From positions 1-64,000 of the forward strand of contig CAYMCO010000019.1 in NCBI GenBank assembly GCA_964388955.1: DNA of 64,000 nt. The letters are read 5' to 3'. Numbering within the stretch: position 1 is the stretch's first letter; every line of letters begins with the position of its first letter. This DNA is from CAYMCO01 sp964388955 (GTDB lineage Bacteria; Chloroflexota; Anaerolineae; Anaerolineales; E44-bin32). This document shows positions 41,501 to 50,083 of the stretch, piece after piece. Position numbers and translations under genes: made by a program. The notes under the pieces are model-generated. The model had not been told where the DNA came from. It was given only the letters and a program-made list of their open reading frames with translations, and did not search any database.

Positions 41501-41868
41501 ATCTGGCGTTTTCGCCCGACGAGGCCTTCCTGGCCTACGGCTCCGCCGACGGCTCGCTGGATGTCTGGGGGTTGAGCGGGAGCGCGAATGAAGGGATCCG
41601 GGCGGCCCACCTTCTCTCTGCGCAGCACACGAACTGGGTGAACGCGCTGACGTTCCTGCCGGGCCGGCGGGCCGTGGCCTACTCCATTCTAGGGGACAAG
41701 GTGTACGTGCGCCGGATCCCGGCCGGCGAAACGCTCTTGGAGTTGGCCGCCCCCGGTGGGGTTGTCTTGAGCAGCGTGCGGGCATCCCAGGATGGCAGGT
41801 TCATGGCCGCCGGGAGCGTGGGCGGGGATGTCTTCGTGTGGGATCTGGTCGATTCGGGCGGCCCATAG
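38515..41868 (+). CDS. ECF sigma factor / zinc-finger anti-sigma / PD40-WD40 fusion
   Basis: 1117 residues from GTG at 38515 (GGGAG five bases upstream). Residues 27-205 look like an ECF sigma factor: region 2 (LDTAESGDAQALRALMDRHIRAAMRLA), an AWLLSYVFNACTTLRRRRK helix, and region 4 (LPEGQRATLALYFTFGLSVRDLSEVLRASTARAWRRLARG). At 244-251 HLQECDAC is a perfect H-x3-C-x2-C anti-sigma zinc motif. One membrane helix lies at 311-334. Outside are a PD40 propeller (365-795) and a WD40 propeller (815-1112; SPDAIRLVAGGGDGVIRVWALPSGD and later blades). A one-piece sigma, anti-sigma and sensor is implied. Confidence 0.82.
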   Translation: MRQGSRENRNPEGWHPGGGSGGEEDQRLAFLLDTAESGDAQALRALMDRHIRAAMRLACILLEGEPGGPPSERDLFECARRALATAAAHLAEFRGQESVLAWLLSYVFNACTTLRRRRKVRRMLSHLPLANRLTASPPDPPCPWVGGAAPIWPEVRALPEGQRATLALYFTFGLSVRDLSEVLRASTARAWRRLARGLDTLLQGRTAHREVRSQRTHHRAIRKGLLAGHVGGGPSPARRPPLIEHLQECDACTAYDRAAAELVSELRSTLPGHLADLQVPDDVRARLESEVIARLASAQNAAPLTLRLRQLAGLGIAALVLGFGLLMSMRMAGGDNGTSPPPALAPAPTPISERAQESITVAPEPERTIIENPIVHSQPSISGGGSLIAFSSTDSSLAPGITGNDTQVYVLNVERGSIALVSVTASGEPASAWSAWPRLAADGSQVVFASQADDLSSEGAQGCLPSGGCANIYVRNLNLGTTRLVSAPLDGVRSNGGSWLPEISANGRWITFWSEATNLVSGGGSPCDDRPEGSRCANLYLYDHQADRLCLIPIGRDISQETVTERTTISADGRVLAVTLNRSDAVAERMGMPNPYDVFVYHVDSGTFESVNVSNVGIPGDRPSLHGAISASGEYVAYASRASNLAETDLQGGANVFLHRISDGSTSLVSAGSSEGAAGSRGSEAMGEVPRGWLPQIDLSAEGRTVLFSSAAPGLTWDSPGCPFPTVVGCNAVYLREVAPGHTALLSPARVGGSFFGDIDLSEDGGWAVLQEFLFSCGPEEACSELWLIDTRTGESTGLLREPRPGAGASGKLAPSLTLQAAGSVGALAFSPDAIRLVAGGGDGVIRVWALPSGDILRTLEGHRLPVVGLALGHQGDLLFSASRDRSLRAWSMAEGTPRYLTREEFGDLAGLSASPQGDILAAGGSSRVWIWRLEDRAPSLIRTLKMRQGAVTSVALAAEGGLVAVGSTDGSVWIYRLADGRLLLRVGDQRDKILDLAFSPDEAFLAYGSADGSLDVWGLSGSANEGIRAAHLLSAQHTNWVNALTFLPGRRAVAYSILGDKVYVRRIPAGETLLELAAPGGVVLSSVRASQDGRFMAAGSVGGDVFVWDLVDSGGP

Positions 41869-42087
41869 GTTGTAGTCAGCCGGGGTCCGCGCCGGGTTCG
41901 CGGGGCTCACGGAAAGCGAAGGAACATCGAGCACGGGGTGTGCAATTGCACACCTGCTTTGGAAATCAGATCTATCTTCGCTCCCCCAGCAATTGCTGGC
42001 AGGCCGCGCCGAGGCCCGTGCATCCTGGGCAGTCGAGATGGGCTCGGAAAGCCATTCCTCCTCAGCGCTCTGAAGCTGAACCCGGCG

Positions 42088-42684
42088 CTACTCCCCGACC
42101 AAGACGATATCGAGGCTGTACAGCAAGGACAGCGCCTCAGGAAGGGAAAACTGTGCCCCTTGAATCTTGTTCTCCCTGGCGTCGATACGGTAATCGCGAG
42201 CCTGGCTCAAATCGGCGCCATGCAAATCCGTGCCCAGAAATAAGCTCTCTGAGAGAGTCGTACCGCCGAAATCGACTTCCGCCAGACGCGCTTCGCGGAA
42301 GTCTACGTCCACCGCCGTACAGCCCCGAATCCGAATCCCGGGCAGGTTCAGGCCAATGAACGTGGAGTGGCTCAGGGCGCAGCCTGAGAAACCGATCGCT
42401 CCATCCAGTGTATGCTCCGGCCAAAGAGCGCGAGTCCAGTCGATTCCCACGAGTTTTGATTTCTCAAAGCGCGTGGCGGTGAAGGAGCAGCCCGGTACTT
42501 GGATGAGACTCAGATCACAATCCGTGAAGGCACAATTTACGAATCTGCACTTTTCGAAGCTGGTTCCGATGAAGGAGCAGGCCTTAAAACTGCAGTCGTA
42601 GAATTCGCCGCCGACGACTTGCCCCGCCTTAAGTTCGATGCCTCGAAAAGACTGCTCCGCGTACTGGACACCCGATTTAATCAC
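42088..42684 (-). CDS. Pentapeptide-repeat protein
   Basis: 198 residues from GTG at 42684, preceded by GGAGG. Right-handed beta-helix repeats of the A(D/N)LXX kind run through most of it: FYDCSFKACSFIGTSFEKCRFVNCAFTDCDL, then FREARLAEVDFGGTTLSESLFLGTDLHGADLSQA. Of the McbG/Qnr general type, some of which protect DNA gyrase by mimicking DNA, but no specific target can be claimed. Cytosolic. Confidence 0.9.
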   Translation of the reverse strand: MIKSGVQYAEQSFRGIELKAGQVVGGEFYDCSFKACSFIGTSFEKCRFVNCAFTDCDLSLIQVPGCSFTATRFEKSKLVGIDWTRALWPEHTLDGAIGFSGCALSHSTFIGLNLPGIRIRGCTAVDVDFREARLAEVDFGGTTLSESLFLGTDLHGADLSQARDYRIDARENKIQGAQFSLPEALSLLYSLDIVLVGE

Positions 42685-42697
42685 GCGAACCCTCCTT

Positions 42698-42955
42698 TCA
42701 CTCCGGCACAGTGAGTGGCACAGCGCCACCTGGATCCAGGGGCCCGACGGCGCTTGAGACCGATCTCGCGCCTGCCCTGGAGAACGCGGCGCCCGCGCTG
42801 GGCGTCGGCGATACGAAACCGGGCGACGCTCGAGCGAGAGCGTCAATCTCATCTGCCCGGTTCACGAAGTCAGCCATCACGGGGGCGTCCTGTTGCGCGC
42901 CCATGATGGTCACGTTGGCGTGCACAAGGTAACCGGCATCTTCGATCGATCGCAT
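42698..42955 (-). pseudogene. DUF3291-like N-terminal fragment
   Basis: MRSIEDAGYLVHANVTIMGAQQ, then APVMADFVNRADEIDALARASPGFV resembles the first 50 residues of DUF3291 monooxygenase-like proteins (MADFV...INALADASPGFVW). After that point the frame changes character, to a low-complexity SPTPSAGAAFSRAG run, and ends early; the body of the family is missing. GGGGAG precedes the ATG at 42955. Probably a truncated remnant. Confidence 0.42.
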
Positions 42956-43707
42956 CTCCCCACCTGCCTCCTTCGCGGCAAACGATCCACTTTCCCCTTG
43001 GTCGCCTGACTGTTTTGTGGTCCTTGGCCGGTAGGATGTCTCAGGCATCTGCTGTGCTCTACGACTCACCAGTCGCTCCGCGGTCCGCAGAACATCAGAG
43101 CGAGATTCGTCCCAGCCCGTGGGGCGAGAATCCCTATCGCGCGAATCCGTCGAAGATCGTGGGGACCAGTTCCCGCGCTTCTTCTATCCGGATCGACGTG
43201 GCTACGCAAATGCTGATAGGCGCTGCCATGCTTATGTCCAGTGCTGCACTCAGGATACCATGCAGGAGTGTCCAATCAGGGCCAGAAAGATGCCCAGCCT
43301 GCGAGAAATGCCGGGCATTTAACCTCCAGACTGACGGACAGGCAGTCCGGTGCTCTCGCGGCCGCCCGAGAGGGGGAGGGGATGGGGGAATCGGACGCTG
43401 GCCCTCGATTGCGAGAGCCTCCCCCAAAAGAGGTGGAAGACATCTCACGGGGGTTTTCGTGCCGAGGCTCGCGAGAAGAATCCCCATCGGACCCGGCCCG
43501 TCGCCTCCCGGGGGATCTGCTCTATAGGGGGCAGCTAGCGGACGGACAGCGAGACCTCGGCACATATGCTCAGGGGCATTTGCCACCAGCGGGAGCGGGC
43601 AACGACAAGCTTCTCCCCTACGCCTGCCGGGGGGTCATTTGGGTCGCAAATACCGGAGGCCTTACCCTGGAGCACGCGGGTGCGCCTGCCAGCGGAGCTC
43701 CGAGGCG
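42956..43707. other. Region without supported gene
   Basis: 752 bases with overlapping frames on both strands, none with family resemblance. A hydrophobic stretch on the minus strand near 43140-43270 may be decayed coding sequence. Confidence 0.45.
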
Positions 43708-44334
43708 CTATCCAGACGATTCCCTGCCCAAGAACGCATTGAAGGATTGTATTGGGCCGTGGCCCGGATAGACGCGCGTAGCCCCGTGTTCCCGCAGCAG
43801 TCTCCAGCTCGTGTGCACCGCTGCAGGGTCCTCCAAACCGATAAGCGCCGGACGGGTCAGGTCCCCGGTGAAGGCCGCCCCCCCATCGAGCAGCAAGGAG
43901 ACGCTGTCGTCAGAGTGTCCAGGCGTATGCAGGATTTCGCCAGCGATGCCGATATCCGCGAATAGCGAGCGGCTCTCCCCCAGGGAGATAGTGTAATTAT
44001 CCCCCATCCTGATGGGTAGGTAGTCATCCGCGGGCTTGACCCAGGTCTTCATGCGAGGAATGGCGTCCACCTGCACGTCAGGGACAAGAAGCGGGACACC
44101 GGCCTCTTTGAACTCCTGGGCCAGGCCGGCATGGTCTATATGGTAATGAGTGGCCAAGGCGTAGCGCAGTTCATCGATGGGGACATCTACGCGCCGCAGA
44201 TTCGCCAGCATGCGCCCCATGGTCCCCGGCCAACCCAGGTCCACAATCACACGTGACGTCCCCGCGCTGACAACCCAGTAGTTGGTGGATCGATATCCGA
44301 CATTGACGATCGTCAATGGCCCAAGATCCGACAT
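43708..44334 (-). CDS. Metallo-beta-lactamase-fold hydrolase
   Basis: 208 residues with the binuclear zinc motifs: THYHIDHAG near residue 62 (HxHxDH), HTPGHSDDSVS, FTGDLTRP, and VYPGHGPI. Short for the glyoxalase II / lactonase group but complete. The N terminus LTIVNVGYRSTNYWVV suggests a cytosolic hydrolase. Substrate cannot be assigned. Confidence 0.9.
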   Translation of the reverse strand: MSDLGPLTIVNVGYRSTNYWVVSAGTSRVIVDLGWPGTMGRMLANLRRVDVPIDELRYALATHYHIDHAGLAQEFKEAGVPLLVPDVQVDAIPRMKTWVKPADDYLPIRMGDNYTISLGESRSLFADIGIAGEILHTPGHSDDSVSLLLDGGAAFTGDLTRPALIGLEDPAAVHTSWRLLREHGATRVYPGHGPIQSFNAFLGRESSG

Positions 44335-44497
44335 TGGGCTACCTGCCCTTCCGATGGTCGTTCAAGGCATCGAGCAGATGCAGATCGAGCGGACGGGAGT
44401 GGAGATCGACGATTCAACCGTTCGAACTGAACTCCGGCCTACTGCTGACGAACCGTGCATGGGACGCATCGGAGTCTATCATCCAAGGGATCGGCGG

Positions 44498-45238
44498 TCA
44501 CTTTCTGGCCACAGCGACAAGGCGCTGCGCATCGATCCCGTAGCGGTTTCCCTCCAAGTCGCCGTGCAATTCGACGCCGTGAAAGCCGGTGGCTTCCAAC
44601 CGCTCGCGCAACTCCTGACCGGAATAGATGGTGTGATGGAACTTGAAGGAACGGACCTCCCCCGATCGAATCAAGATCCACTCGTTGAGGATTCGCGTCC
44701 AATCGTCGAAGATCTCTCTCCGGTTTATCACCAGGGAGCCGTCCTCCATCACGCTGGACGACGTCGCCTCGAAGTGCCTCGCCAACCACTCTTTGCCGAT
44801 CACGTCGATCAGAAGGGCCCCACCGGGCTTGAGGCTGGTCCAAAGCTTGGCCAGCACTCGCAGATCCTCCTTCTTGTCGTCGAAATAGCCAAAGGAGGTG
44901 AACATGTTAATGGTCAAGTCGAACGCTTCTGGGCGTTCGAATTCGCGCATATCCCGCTCGACCCATTCCACTTCGACCCCTGCGGCCGCTGCCCGCTGTC
45001 GGGCCCGCGAGAGCAGGTAGGGCGAACGGTCGACGCCGGTGACCTGATATCCCCGCTTCGCAAACTCAACCGCATGCCGCCCGGGGCCGCATGCCAGATC
45101 CAGGATACTGCGAGGGGCGAAGCCGATCAGATGGAGGATCTGATCGACCTTTTCGGGTGCCCGAGCCATGCGCTCAGGGGTAAACATGAATGGATACCAG
45201 GTCGACCAGAATTCATCGTCCTCGAACCACTCCACCAT
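44498..45238 (-). CDS. Class I SAM-dependent methyltransferase
   Basis: 246 residues. Motif I is ILDLACGPGRHAVEFAKRGYQVTGVDRSPYLLSRARQRA, and post-I FDLTINMFTSFGYFDDKKEDLRVL matches small-molecule methyltransferases of the UbiE/YqeM kind. The C-terminal EEVRSFKFHHTIYSGQELRERLEATGF-like segment is typical. The ATG at 45238 has GGGAGG upstream. It lies upstream of the MBL gene on the same strand. Confidence 0.92.
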   Translation of the reverse strand: MVEWFEDDEFWSTWYPFMFTPERMARAPEKVDQILHLIGFAPRSILDLACGPGRHAVEFAKRGYQVTGVDRSPYLLSRARQRAAAAGVEVEWVERDMREFERPEAFDLTINMFTSFGYFDDKKEDLRVLAKLWTSLKPGGALLIDVIGKEWLARHFEATSSSVMEDGSLVINRREIFDDWTRILNEWILIRSGEVRSFKFHHTIYSGQELRERLEATGFHGVELHGDLEGNRYGIDAQRLVAVARK

Positions 45239-45706
45239 GGAACCTCCCACGGGGCGATACGCCCCGCCAGTCATCCCGATCTCACATCTTACACTCCGAA
45301 CAATCCAGTGACGAGTCGCAGGCCTTCGCCGATGGCTGGGGCGTGAGTGCTCCCACCCGCCAGGCGATCGGCGCCCACCACCGCTTGTCCCGGCGATCCT
45401 GAGGCCTGAAGCGCATTTTCAGAACCCGTAGGATTATAGGGGATGGCCAGCCCCACAGGTCTCCCGGTCGATCCGCTGGCCAGCAGGATGGCGAGGAAGG
45501 TTCCCAAGCCGCAAACCACCGTTCGTGCGCCCTGCCACGCCCAGCCCAGCGCGGCGTTTGTCCCCTGCCAAGAGCCTTCAGCGCCAATGCGGACGGCAAC
45601 TATTCGAAGAAGGAGCCTGGAGCCATGATGAGGGCCAATTGCGTTGAAGCCTATCCACCGCTCCATCCAGTGACAGACCCGCTGCAAGCATCATGGCCTT
45701 CGCCGG
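45239..45706. other. Region without firm gene
   Basis: A 132-codon minus-strand frame (45289-45687) contains one hydrophobic stretch and a plausible tail (GQAVVGADRLAGGSTHAPAIG), but no family was recognised and no ribosome-binding site stands out. It may be a remnant of a membrane protein gene. Confidence 0.4.
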
Positions 45707-46105
45707 CTAGCGGATTCCGGTGTCGATATCGATATCGACAATGGTCGTCTCTCCGGGTCTGATCTCGATCTCCTTCGGCAGACCCGCTGCGGTGTCGATC
45801 CCAACATGATTGATGTCCACCAGGTAGGTACCGGCCGGCAGTTCGGCGTGGAAGGTGCCGTGCGAGTCAATCGGCAGCCGGCTGATCTCAGTAACCCCGT
45901 CTTCCTCGTACACCACAACTTTGCGCTCCGCATACACCTCGGGACTCGGAGTGGGAGGCGGCTGCCCCTCGCGCTGGACGGGGGTCAGCGGGCCGATGGT
46001 CACATGTCCCGCCAGCATGCCGGTGTCTCCAGGCACTCGCCCGCAGGCGACCAGGAAAAGGAGCAAAGCACAAACGAATGGCATCAGGCCAGGTGCCGGT
46101 CTCAT
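45707..46105 (-). CDS. Lipoprotein with carboxypeptidase-regulatory-like domain
   Basis: 132 residues. Signal peptide with lipobox LVAC near residue 21, then a beta-sandwich of the CarboxypepD_reg type: AGHVTIGPLTPVQREG, KVVVYEEDGVTEISRLPIDSHGTFHAELPAGTYLVDINHVG, ending EIEIRPGETTIVDIDIDTGIR. Such domains follow a secreted protein or stand alone; here nothing else is attached. The frame extends 144 codons upstream, but the signal peptide fixes the start. Confidence 0.8.
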   Translation of the reverse strand: MRPAPGLMPFVCALLLFLVACGRVPGDTGMLAGHVTIGPLTPVQREGQPPPTPSPEVYAERKVVVYEEDGVTEISRLPIDSHGTFHAELPAGTYLVDINHVGIDTAAGLPKEIEIRPGETTIVDIDIDTGIR

Positions 46106-46658
46106 AGCCGACCGTCTGATCTCTCGATCTCTTTCTACCACCTGCGCCATTTCCTGGCCTTTCATGCCGGCTTCGACAACCGGGCGGCAAAATGGGTCCG
46201 GCGTGCATTCCCTGAGCGGGTTGTCCTCCGCAGTGCGATCGTGATCCTCATGGGACCCTGTGATCAGAAAGCCAGCCGCTATCCGGCCCCCCATCCGATC
46301 CTCCAAGCTGTGGCTGAACCCGAGCGGCACACCTTCATCTCGACAGCCCTCTATCTCCACCTCGGATTGACGCTCGAGTTCGGGGAAAGGCAGCCGGCCC
46401 TTGAGCTCCAGTCTTCCAGTGCGTTCGGCAAGTTCATCATTAAAGAGGAAGGCTACCGGATTGGCACACCGGGAGACCGAGATCCCCCCGACTCGGGACA
46501 CACGGGACGCCTCCCTCCAAAAGCGCCGGATATCCATGCATCACCCTCCCTGGAGCTGCCGCTTTCCCACTGATCGTCGCGTCGCCGCCCTCAAACCACC
46601 GCCATCTTGCTGGGTTTCGTGAGTAGAGCGAACCATGTCTTGTGGCCGCCAAGGAGTA
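46106..46658. other. Region without supported gene
   Basis: The lipoprotein frame is open upstream to 46537, with a protein-like stretch (GRLELKGRLPFPELERQSEVEIEGC) that matches no family I know. It has no start signal and could be decayed sequence. Confidence 0.4.
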
Positions 46659-47051
46659 TCACTTCCACCGGCCCCAGAGCCTCGCTACGCAGAGTGCGCC
46701 GACCGCCGCCAGCGCCAGCCAGATGATCCCCACGATGAAAAGCCCGGCCCGACTTCGCGGTCCTGCTTTGGCCATGTCATCCGCAGCGCGCGCCCGCGCC
46801 GCCTTCATGACCTCCGGTGGGATCATGCGCAGGGCCAGCGCGACGCCGACCGGCACCAGGATCAGGTCATCGAGGTAGCCCAATACCGGGATAAAGTCGG
46901 GGACAAGGTCGATCGGGCTGAAGGCGTAAGCGACCACCAGCGCCGCGAAGCCCTTCGCATACCAGGGCAGCCGCGGATCCCGATAGGCGAGATAAAGCGC
47001 ATAGGTCTCAACTCTGATGCGCCTCGCGGCGTCCCTCCAACGCTCAATCAA
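46659..47051 (-). CDS. YkvA-like DUF1232 membrane protein
   Basis: 130 residues. DPRLPWYAKGFAALVVAYAFSPIDLVPDFIPVLGYLDDLILVPVGVALALRMIPPEV is the DUF1232 core, with the diagnostic SPIDLVPDFIPVLGYLDD. A second hydrophobic segment closes the protein (RAGLFIVGIIWLALAAVGALCVA). Function unknown; common small inner-membrane protein. Confidence 0.93.
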   Translation of the reverse strand: MIERWRDAARRIRVETYALYLAYRDPRLPWYAKGFAALVVAYAFSPIDLVPDFIPVLGYLDDLILVPVGVALALRMIPPEVMKAARARAADDMAKAGPRSRAGLFIVGIIWLALAAVGALCVARLWGRWK

Positions 47052-47126
47052 TCGTATTCACTCTCTGCAGCCGTGGCCTCCGCACGAAATGTCCGCCCCT
47101 CGGCGGCGGAAGCTCCTGCGGCCCGC

Positions 47127-47588
47127 TCACTCCAGGATTCGGACCTCCTGAACCGTGATGCTGGGGGCGTAGCTCTGTTCCGCATAGTAGGTATACGTGT
47201 CAATCCGGCCGGGGTATCCGAGGTTCTCATCATACGACACATTGCAGATGGGCAGCAACTTTTGCTGCAGACACTCCCGTTCAATCCGCTCGAATAGCGC
47301 CTCGATGGTCAGTGAAGCGAAATCATCCGGAGAGCAGGAGGGGCAGTCCGGATTGTCCGCCGCGGCGAGCTTTCCACCCCTGACACTGATCTCGTTCCTG
47401 CCGCCGGTCGCACCGTCCAGCGAGTTGCTGAAGACCACCGCGTCGTAGCTTCCCCCGGAGGCGCCAACCCAAATCGCCCTGTGCGAGTCGAGGCGCCGTT
47501 CAAACCATATCCTGTATATCATGAAGGGGGCAAGAGCGATCAGGACTAGGGCGAAGGCGCCCACTCCAAGCAGCAATTCTCTGCGCAT
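47127..47588 (-). CDS. DUF6174-like secreted/anchored protein
   Basis: 153 residues. One N-terminal membrane segment (LLLGVGAFALVLIALAPFMIYRIWF), then a small domain with YDAVVFSNSLDG, ISVRGGKLAAADN, LTIEALFERIERECLQ, and CNVSYDENLGYPGRIDTYTY. This order matches DUF6174 proteins, where the D-E-x-L-G-Y-P turn is a hallmark. ATG at 47588 with GAGG upstream. Likely faces the outside. Confidence 0.75.
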   Translation of the reverse strand: MRRELLLGVGAFALVLIALAPFMIYRIWFERRLDSHRAIWVGASGGSYDAVVFSNSLDGATGGRNEISVRGGKLAAADNPDCPSCSPDDFASLTIEALFERIERECLQQKLLPICNVSYDENLGYPGRIDTYTYYAEQSYAPSITVQEVRILE

Positions 47589-47702
47589 CAAACATCCTCA
47601 GTAGACTACGTTTCCACCGTTCGTTCGCCCCCAGCGGCCGGCCAGCCGTTCAATCCATAGCTGAACCCGGAAGAACGCTTCCTCTACTGGACCCTCCCAG
47701 CC

Positions 47703-48080
47703 TCACATCGCGCGGATCAGCTCGGTCAAGGCACTCGCGATTTCCACCAGCTTGCCGGCCTCAACCAAGTTCGGTGCATCCCTGGAGGCGTGTATCACGG
47801 TGTGCATCAGCTCGGATGCTTTCTCGGAGGTGATGGCCAGTGCCGGCGCGCCGCCCTGAACGAAGAGCATGTGGTCGCCGCTGAACCAGGGATCACCTTG
47901 AGAAATGCCTTCAAACGCGGCGAAGGTCTTCCGGATTCTGCCCTGTACATGCTCGGAGCATCCGTAGCAGGAATAGGCCGCGCCCCCATTCGAATATCCG
48001 ACTCCATCCACATTCACCGCCAGCAGAACGGAGGGATGCTCGGCTCCAAAGCGGCAGAGGACTTGATCACGAGCCTGCAT
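47703..48080 (-). pseudogene. M28 metallopeptidase C-terminal fragment
   Basis: VLLAVNVDGVGYSNGGAAYSCYG, then DPWFSGDHMLFVQGGAPALAITSEKASELMHTVIHASRDAPNLVEAGKLVEIASALTELI is the C-terminal half of an M28 aminopeptidase (one metal-ligand region and the HT-x-x-D stretch). The N-terminal half with the first zinc ligands is absent: the open frame extends to 48404 but is not peptidase-like, and no other frame supplies it. Truncated gene. Confidence 0.65.
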
Positions 48081-48450
48081 CCGGGCAGCAGCGTGAGCAT
48101 GGCGAGAAGCGCCCGTATAATTACCCCTTGTCCAGAGCCCTGTCCGGAGCCAAAGCGGCGCTCCACGATAGCCTCCCCCCTTCCCCTTCCAAGAATCCAG
48201 CGATTGCCCTCGCCGGCGCCTCGGGTGGCTCGAGCCGCCCGCTTTGGTAAGAATCATGAACCGCTGGCTCCAGGGGTGATCGGCACAACGGGCCTTCGCC
48301 TGCATTGGGGTGTCAACCACTCCAGGTGAGTAGCTCATGTTGGCCGTATCCGGCTTTGGCCCGCTGGGCCGGTCCGGCGATTCCGGCTCCACCGCCAGAG
48401 TCATCGCAGCGAGCCGCAGCGCAGCCTTGCTGCTACCTTGGTCAGTAGAT
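48081..48450. other. Region without supported gene
   Basis: 370 bases upstream of the peptidase remnant with no recognisable coding sequence on either strand. Confidence 0.5.
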
Positions 48451-48822
48451 CTAGGATGGCTTGGCGCGCCGACTGGAAGGTCTGCCCGATCGGGAAATGC
48501 CGCGAGGGCGAACAGCCGCCTGTGTCAGCATCCGGAAGACCCCCAACTCCCGTTCCGCTTCGGTCCACTCTGCGAAGTCAGCCTCCAAGCGAGAATACTC
48601 TTCCGTATTCTCCTCCAACGCCCGCGTTCGGTCGGCCTGCGAGTCCCACACGTCGACCGTCAGATAGCGCCGTGGGTCCTCCGCGTCGCGCAGCAGGGTG
48701 GTCCCCCGGAAACCCGGCGCGCGCCCGAAGAGCTTGCTCCACGCGCCCCCGGGGCCATACGCCAGTTCGAATTGGCCCCGAAACTCCTCCTTGACGACGA
48801 ATTCCCAGATGACCTCGATCAT
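48451..48822 (-). CDS. Antibiotic-biosynthesis-monooxygenase-like protein
   Basis: 123 residues from ATG at 48822 (AAGGA upstream). IEVIWEFVVKEEFRGQFELAYGPGGAWSKLFGRAPGFRGTTLLRDAEDPRRYLTVDVWDSQADR is a single ABM ferredoxin-like fold, a family of small cofactor-free oxygenases and quinone-modifying enzymes. The last 20 residues (PRGISRSGRPSSRRAKPS) look like non-native extension past the fold. Confidence 0.78.
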   Translation of the reverse strand: MIEVIWEFVVKEEFRGQFELAYGPGGAWSKLFGRAPGFRGTTLLRDAEDPRRYLTVDVWDSQADRTRALEENTEEYSRLEADFAEWTEAERELGVFRMLTQAAVRPRGISRSGRPSSRRAKPS

Positions 48823-48916
48823 GGAAAATTTGTCCTTCCAACGGTGCTCAAGGCATGGCTGCTCGCTCTCGTTCTCGATCATACCGCGCTTCTCGCTCAG
48901 GCCTCGGCCGGAGTGG

Positions 48917-49369
48917 TCAGGGATGACGGACCGGAGTAGTCTGTCGTGGAAGGGCGCCGTGATTCACGACGTGAGATAGAAGATGCCAGAGGACGTTCGA
49001 TTTCGCTCGGCCACCGGTTCGACGGTAGCGGACACGTTTTGAGAGCGCCGTATCATCCGGGTTCTCAAGATAGCCCGTCCTCTTCTCCTGCTCGGCGTTC
49101 CATGCCTTCCGAAGGGAGGCGACCGTGGGGAAATCAGCCGGATCGAACAGCGCGGCAGGGGATTCGCCCTTCTGGCACCACTGCCGACAAATCCACTCCG
49201 CGCTCAGCATGTGCACCGATGTCTCCTGCAGACTCCCATAGTTGGAAGGCACCTCGGCGAATAACGTCTGGCCCGAAAGTTGGTCAGCCTGGGCGAGAAT
49301 TCAGTCCCTTGCCCAGTAGCTGTATGTGAATAACTGGAACAGAGTCTGAGTCTGCTGGCGCAGATTCAC
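48917..49369 (-). pseudogene. DinB-family gene with nonsense codon and frameshift
   Basis: From a GTG at 49369 the frame reads NLRQQTQTLFQLFTYSYWARD, TGA (49301-49303), ILAQADQLSGQTLFAEVPSNYGSLQETSVHMLSAEWICRQW, then PAALFDPADFPTVASLRKAWNAEQEKR and LWHLLSHVVNHG. This is a full DinB sequence up to the last metal histidine, after which the frame shifts to unrelated residues. The TGA stands where relatives have arginine (ARDRIL; CGA to TGA). Two independent lesions make it a pseudogene. Confidence 0.7.
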
Positions 49370-49456
49370 GAATCTCTCCAGTTCACCCTTTCCCGCGAAA
49401 TCGTGTGTTCTTGGGTCAAGGGAATTGACCCGTCGCTTCCATGCGAAGACCCCCTC

Positions 49457-50008
49457 CTAGTCGACCAGTGGGATGTCCTTGCTCAGGCTTGTGTTATTCC
49501 TCGGACGCATGGGCGCCAGCTTCGCGAGCAAGTCTTCGAGATGCTCCTGGTGATGCCTAGAAGATCCTTCAATCACAGCCGATAGCGCGTATCCCTTCAA
49601 CCAGGGATATCGCCCGGCATCAAGCATCCGCCTCTGCGGGATGGATTGCGCAAGATCCAAGAAATGCTCATAGCCCTCTTTCCAGGCCCGATGCACATCC
49701 GGCCACGGGCGATCGCGGTGGAGCTCGTGAATCCGCGGGTTGAACTCATCGGTGTGCTCCTCCGCCACGAATGGATCCTCACCCTCAAGCCAACTTGGGA
49801 GATCAGGCTCCGCATTCTGCAGGGCCGCCTCCAGTCGCGCGTTGGAGATTTGCTGCCAGGCGTACAAGTGGGCGATCATATCTTTGATGGACCAGCCGGC
49901 GGGGAATCGGTGCGCAGAGAGTTCATCCTCGCCTAGATTCGACAGCAAATCCTCCCAAGCGTTGAAGACCTCCATGAGAGACGAGAGAAGCGCTCGTTTG
50001 TCCTTCAA
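49457..50008 (-). CDS. ClbS/DfsB-type four-helix protein
   Basis: 183 residues. FPAGWSIKDMIAHLYAWQQISNARL is the helix-2 motif, preceded by a helix with ALLSSLMEVFNAWEDLLSNL. A long insert follows (EDPFVAEEHTDEFNPRIHELHRDRPWPDVHRAW). The family is that of the colibactin-hydrolysing ClbS. Complete and intact, in contrast to the DinB pseudogene just downstream. Substrate unknown. Confidence 0.82.
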   Translation of the reverse strand: MKDKRALLSSLMEVFNAWEDLLSNLGEDELSAHRFPAGWSIKDMIAHLYAWQQISNARLEAALQNAEPDLPSWLEGEDPFVAEEHTDEFNPRIHELHRDRPWPDVHRAWKEGYEHFLDLAQSIPQRRMLDAGRYPWLKGYALSAVIEGSSRHHQEHLEDLLAKLAPMRPRNNTSLSKDIPLVD

Positions 50009-50083
50009 TCCTGTTATCCTCCCCCGAGAAAGGGGAAAAGACCCTTGCCCGGCTGGCCACCGCCGCCATTATGGGTAGATGGG

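Noticed and set aside
40354..41628. 424-codon minus-strand frame antisense to the sigma/WD40 fusion
   Set aside because: High-GC shadow of the real gene: basic, low-complexity composition and no family resemblance. The plus strand encodes clear propeller repeats.
43134..43586. 150-codon minus-strand frame
   Set aside because: Only one hydrophobic stretch looks protein-like; proline-rich low-complexity elsewhere, no start signal and no family.
45289..45687. 132-codon minus-strand frame as a gene
   Set aside because: Partly protein-like tail but no ribosome-binding site or family; noted only within the intergenic entry.
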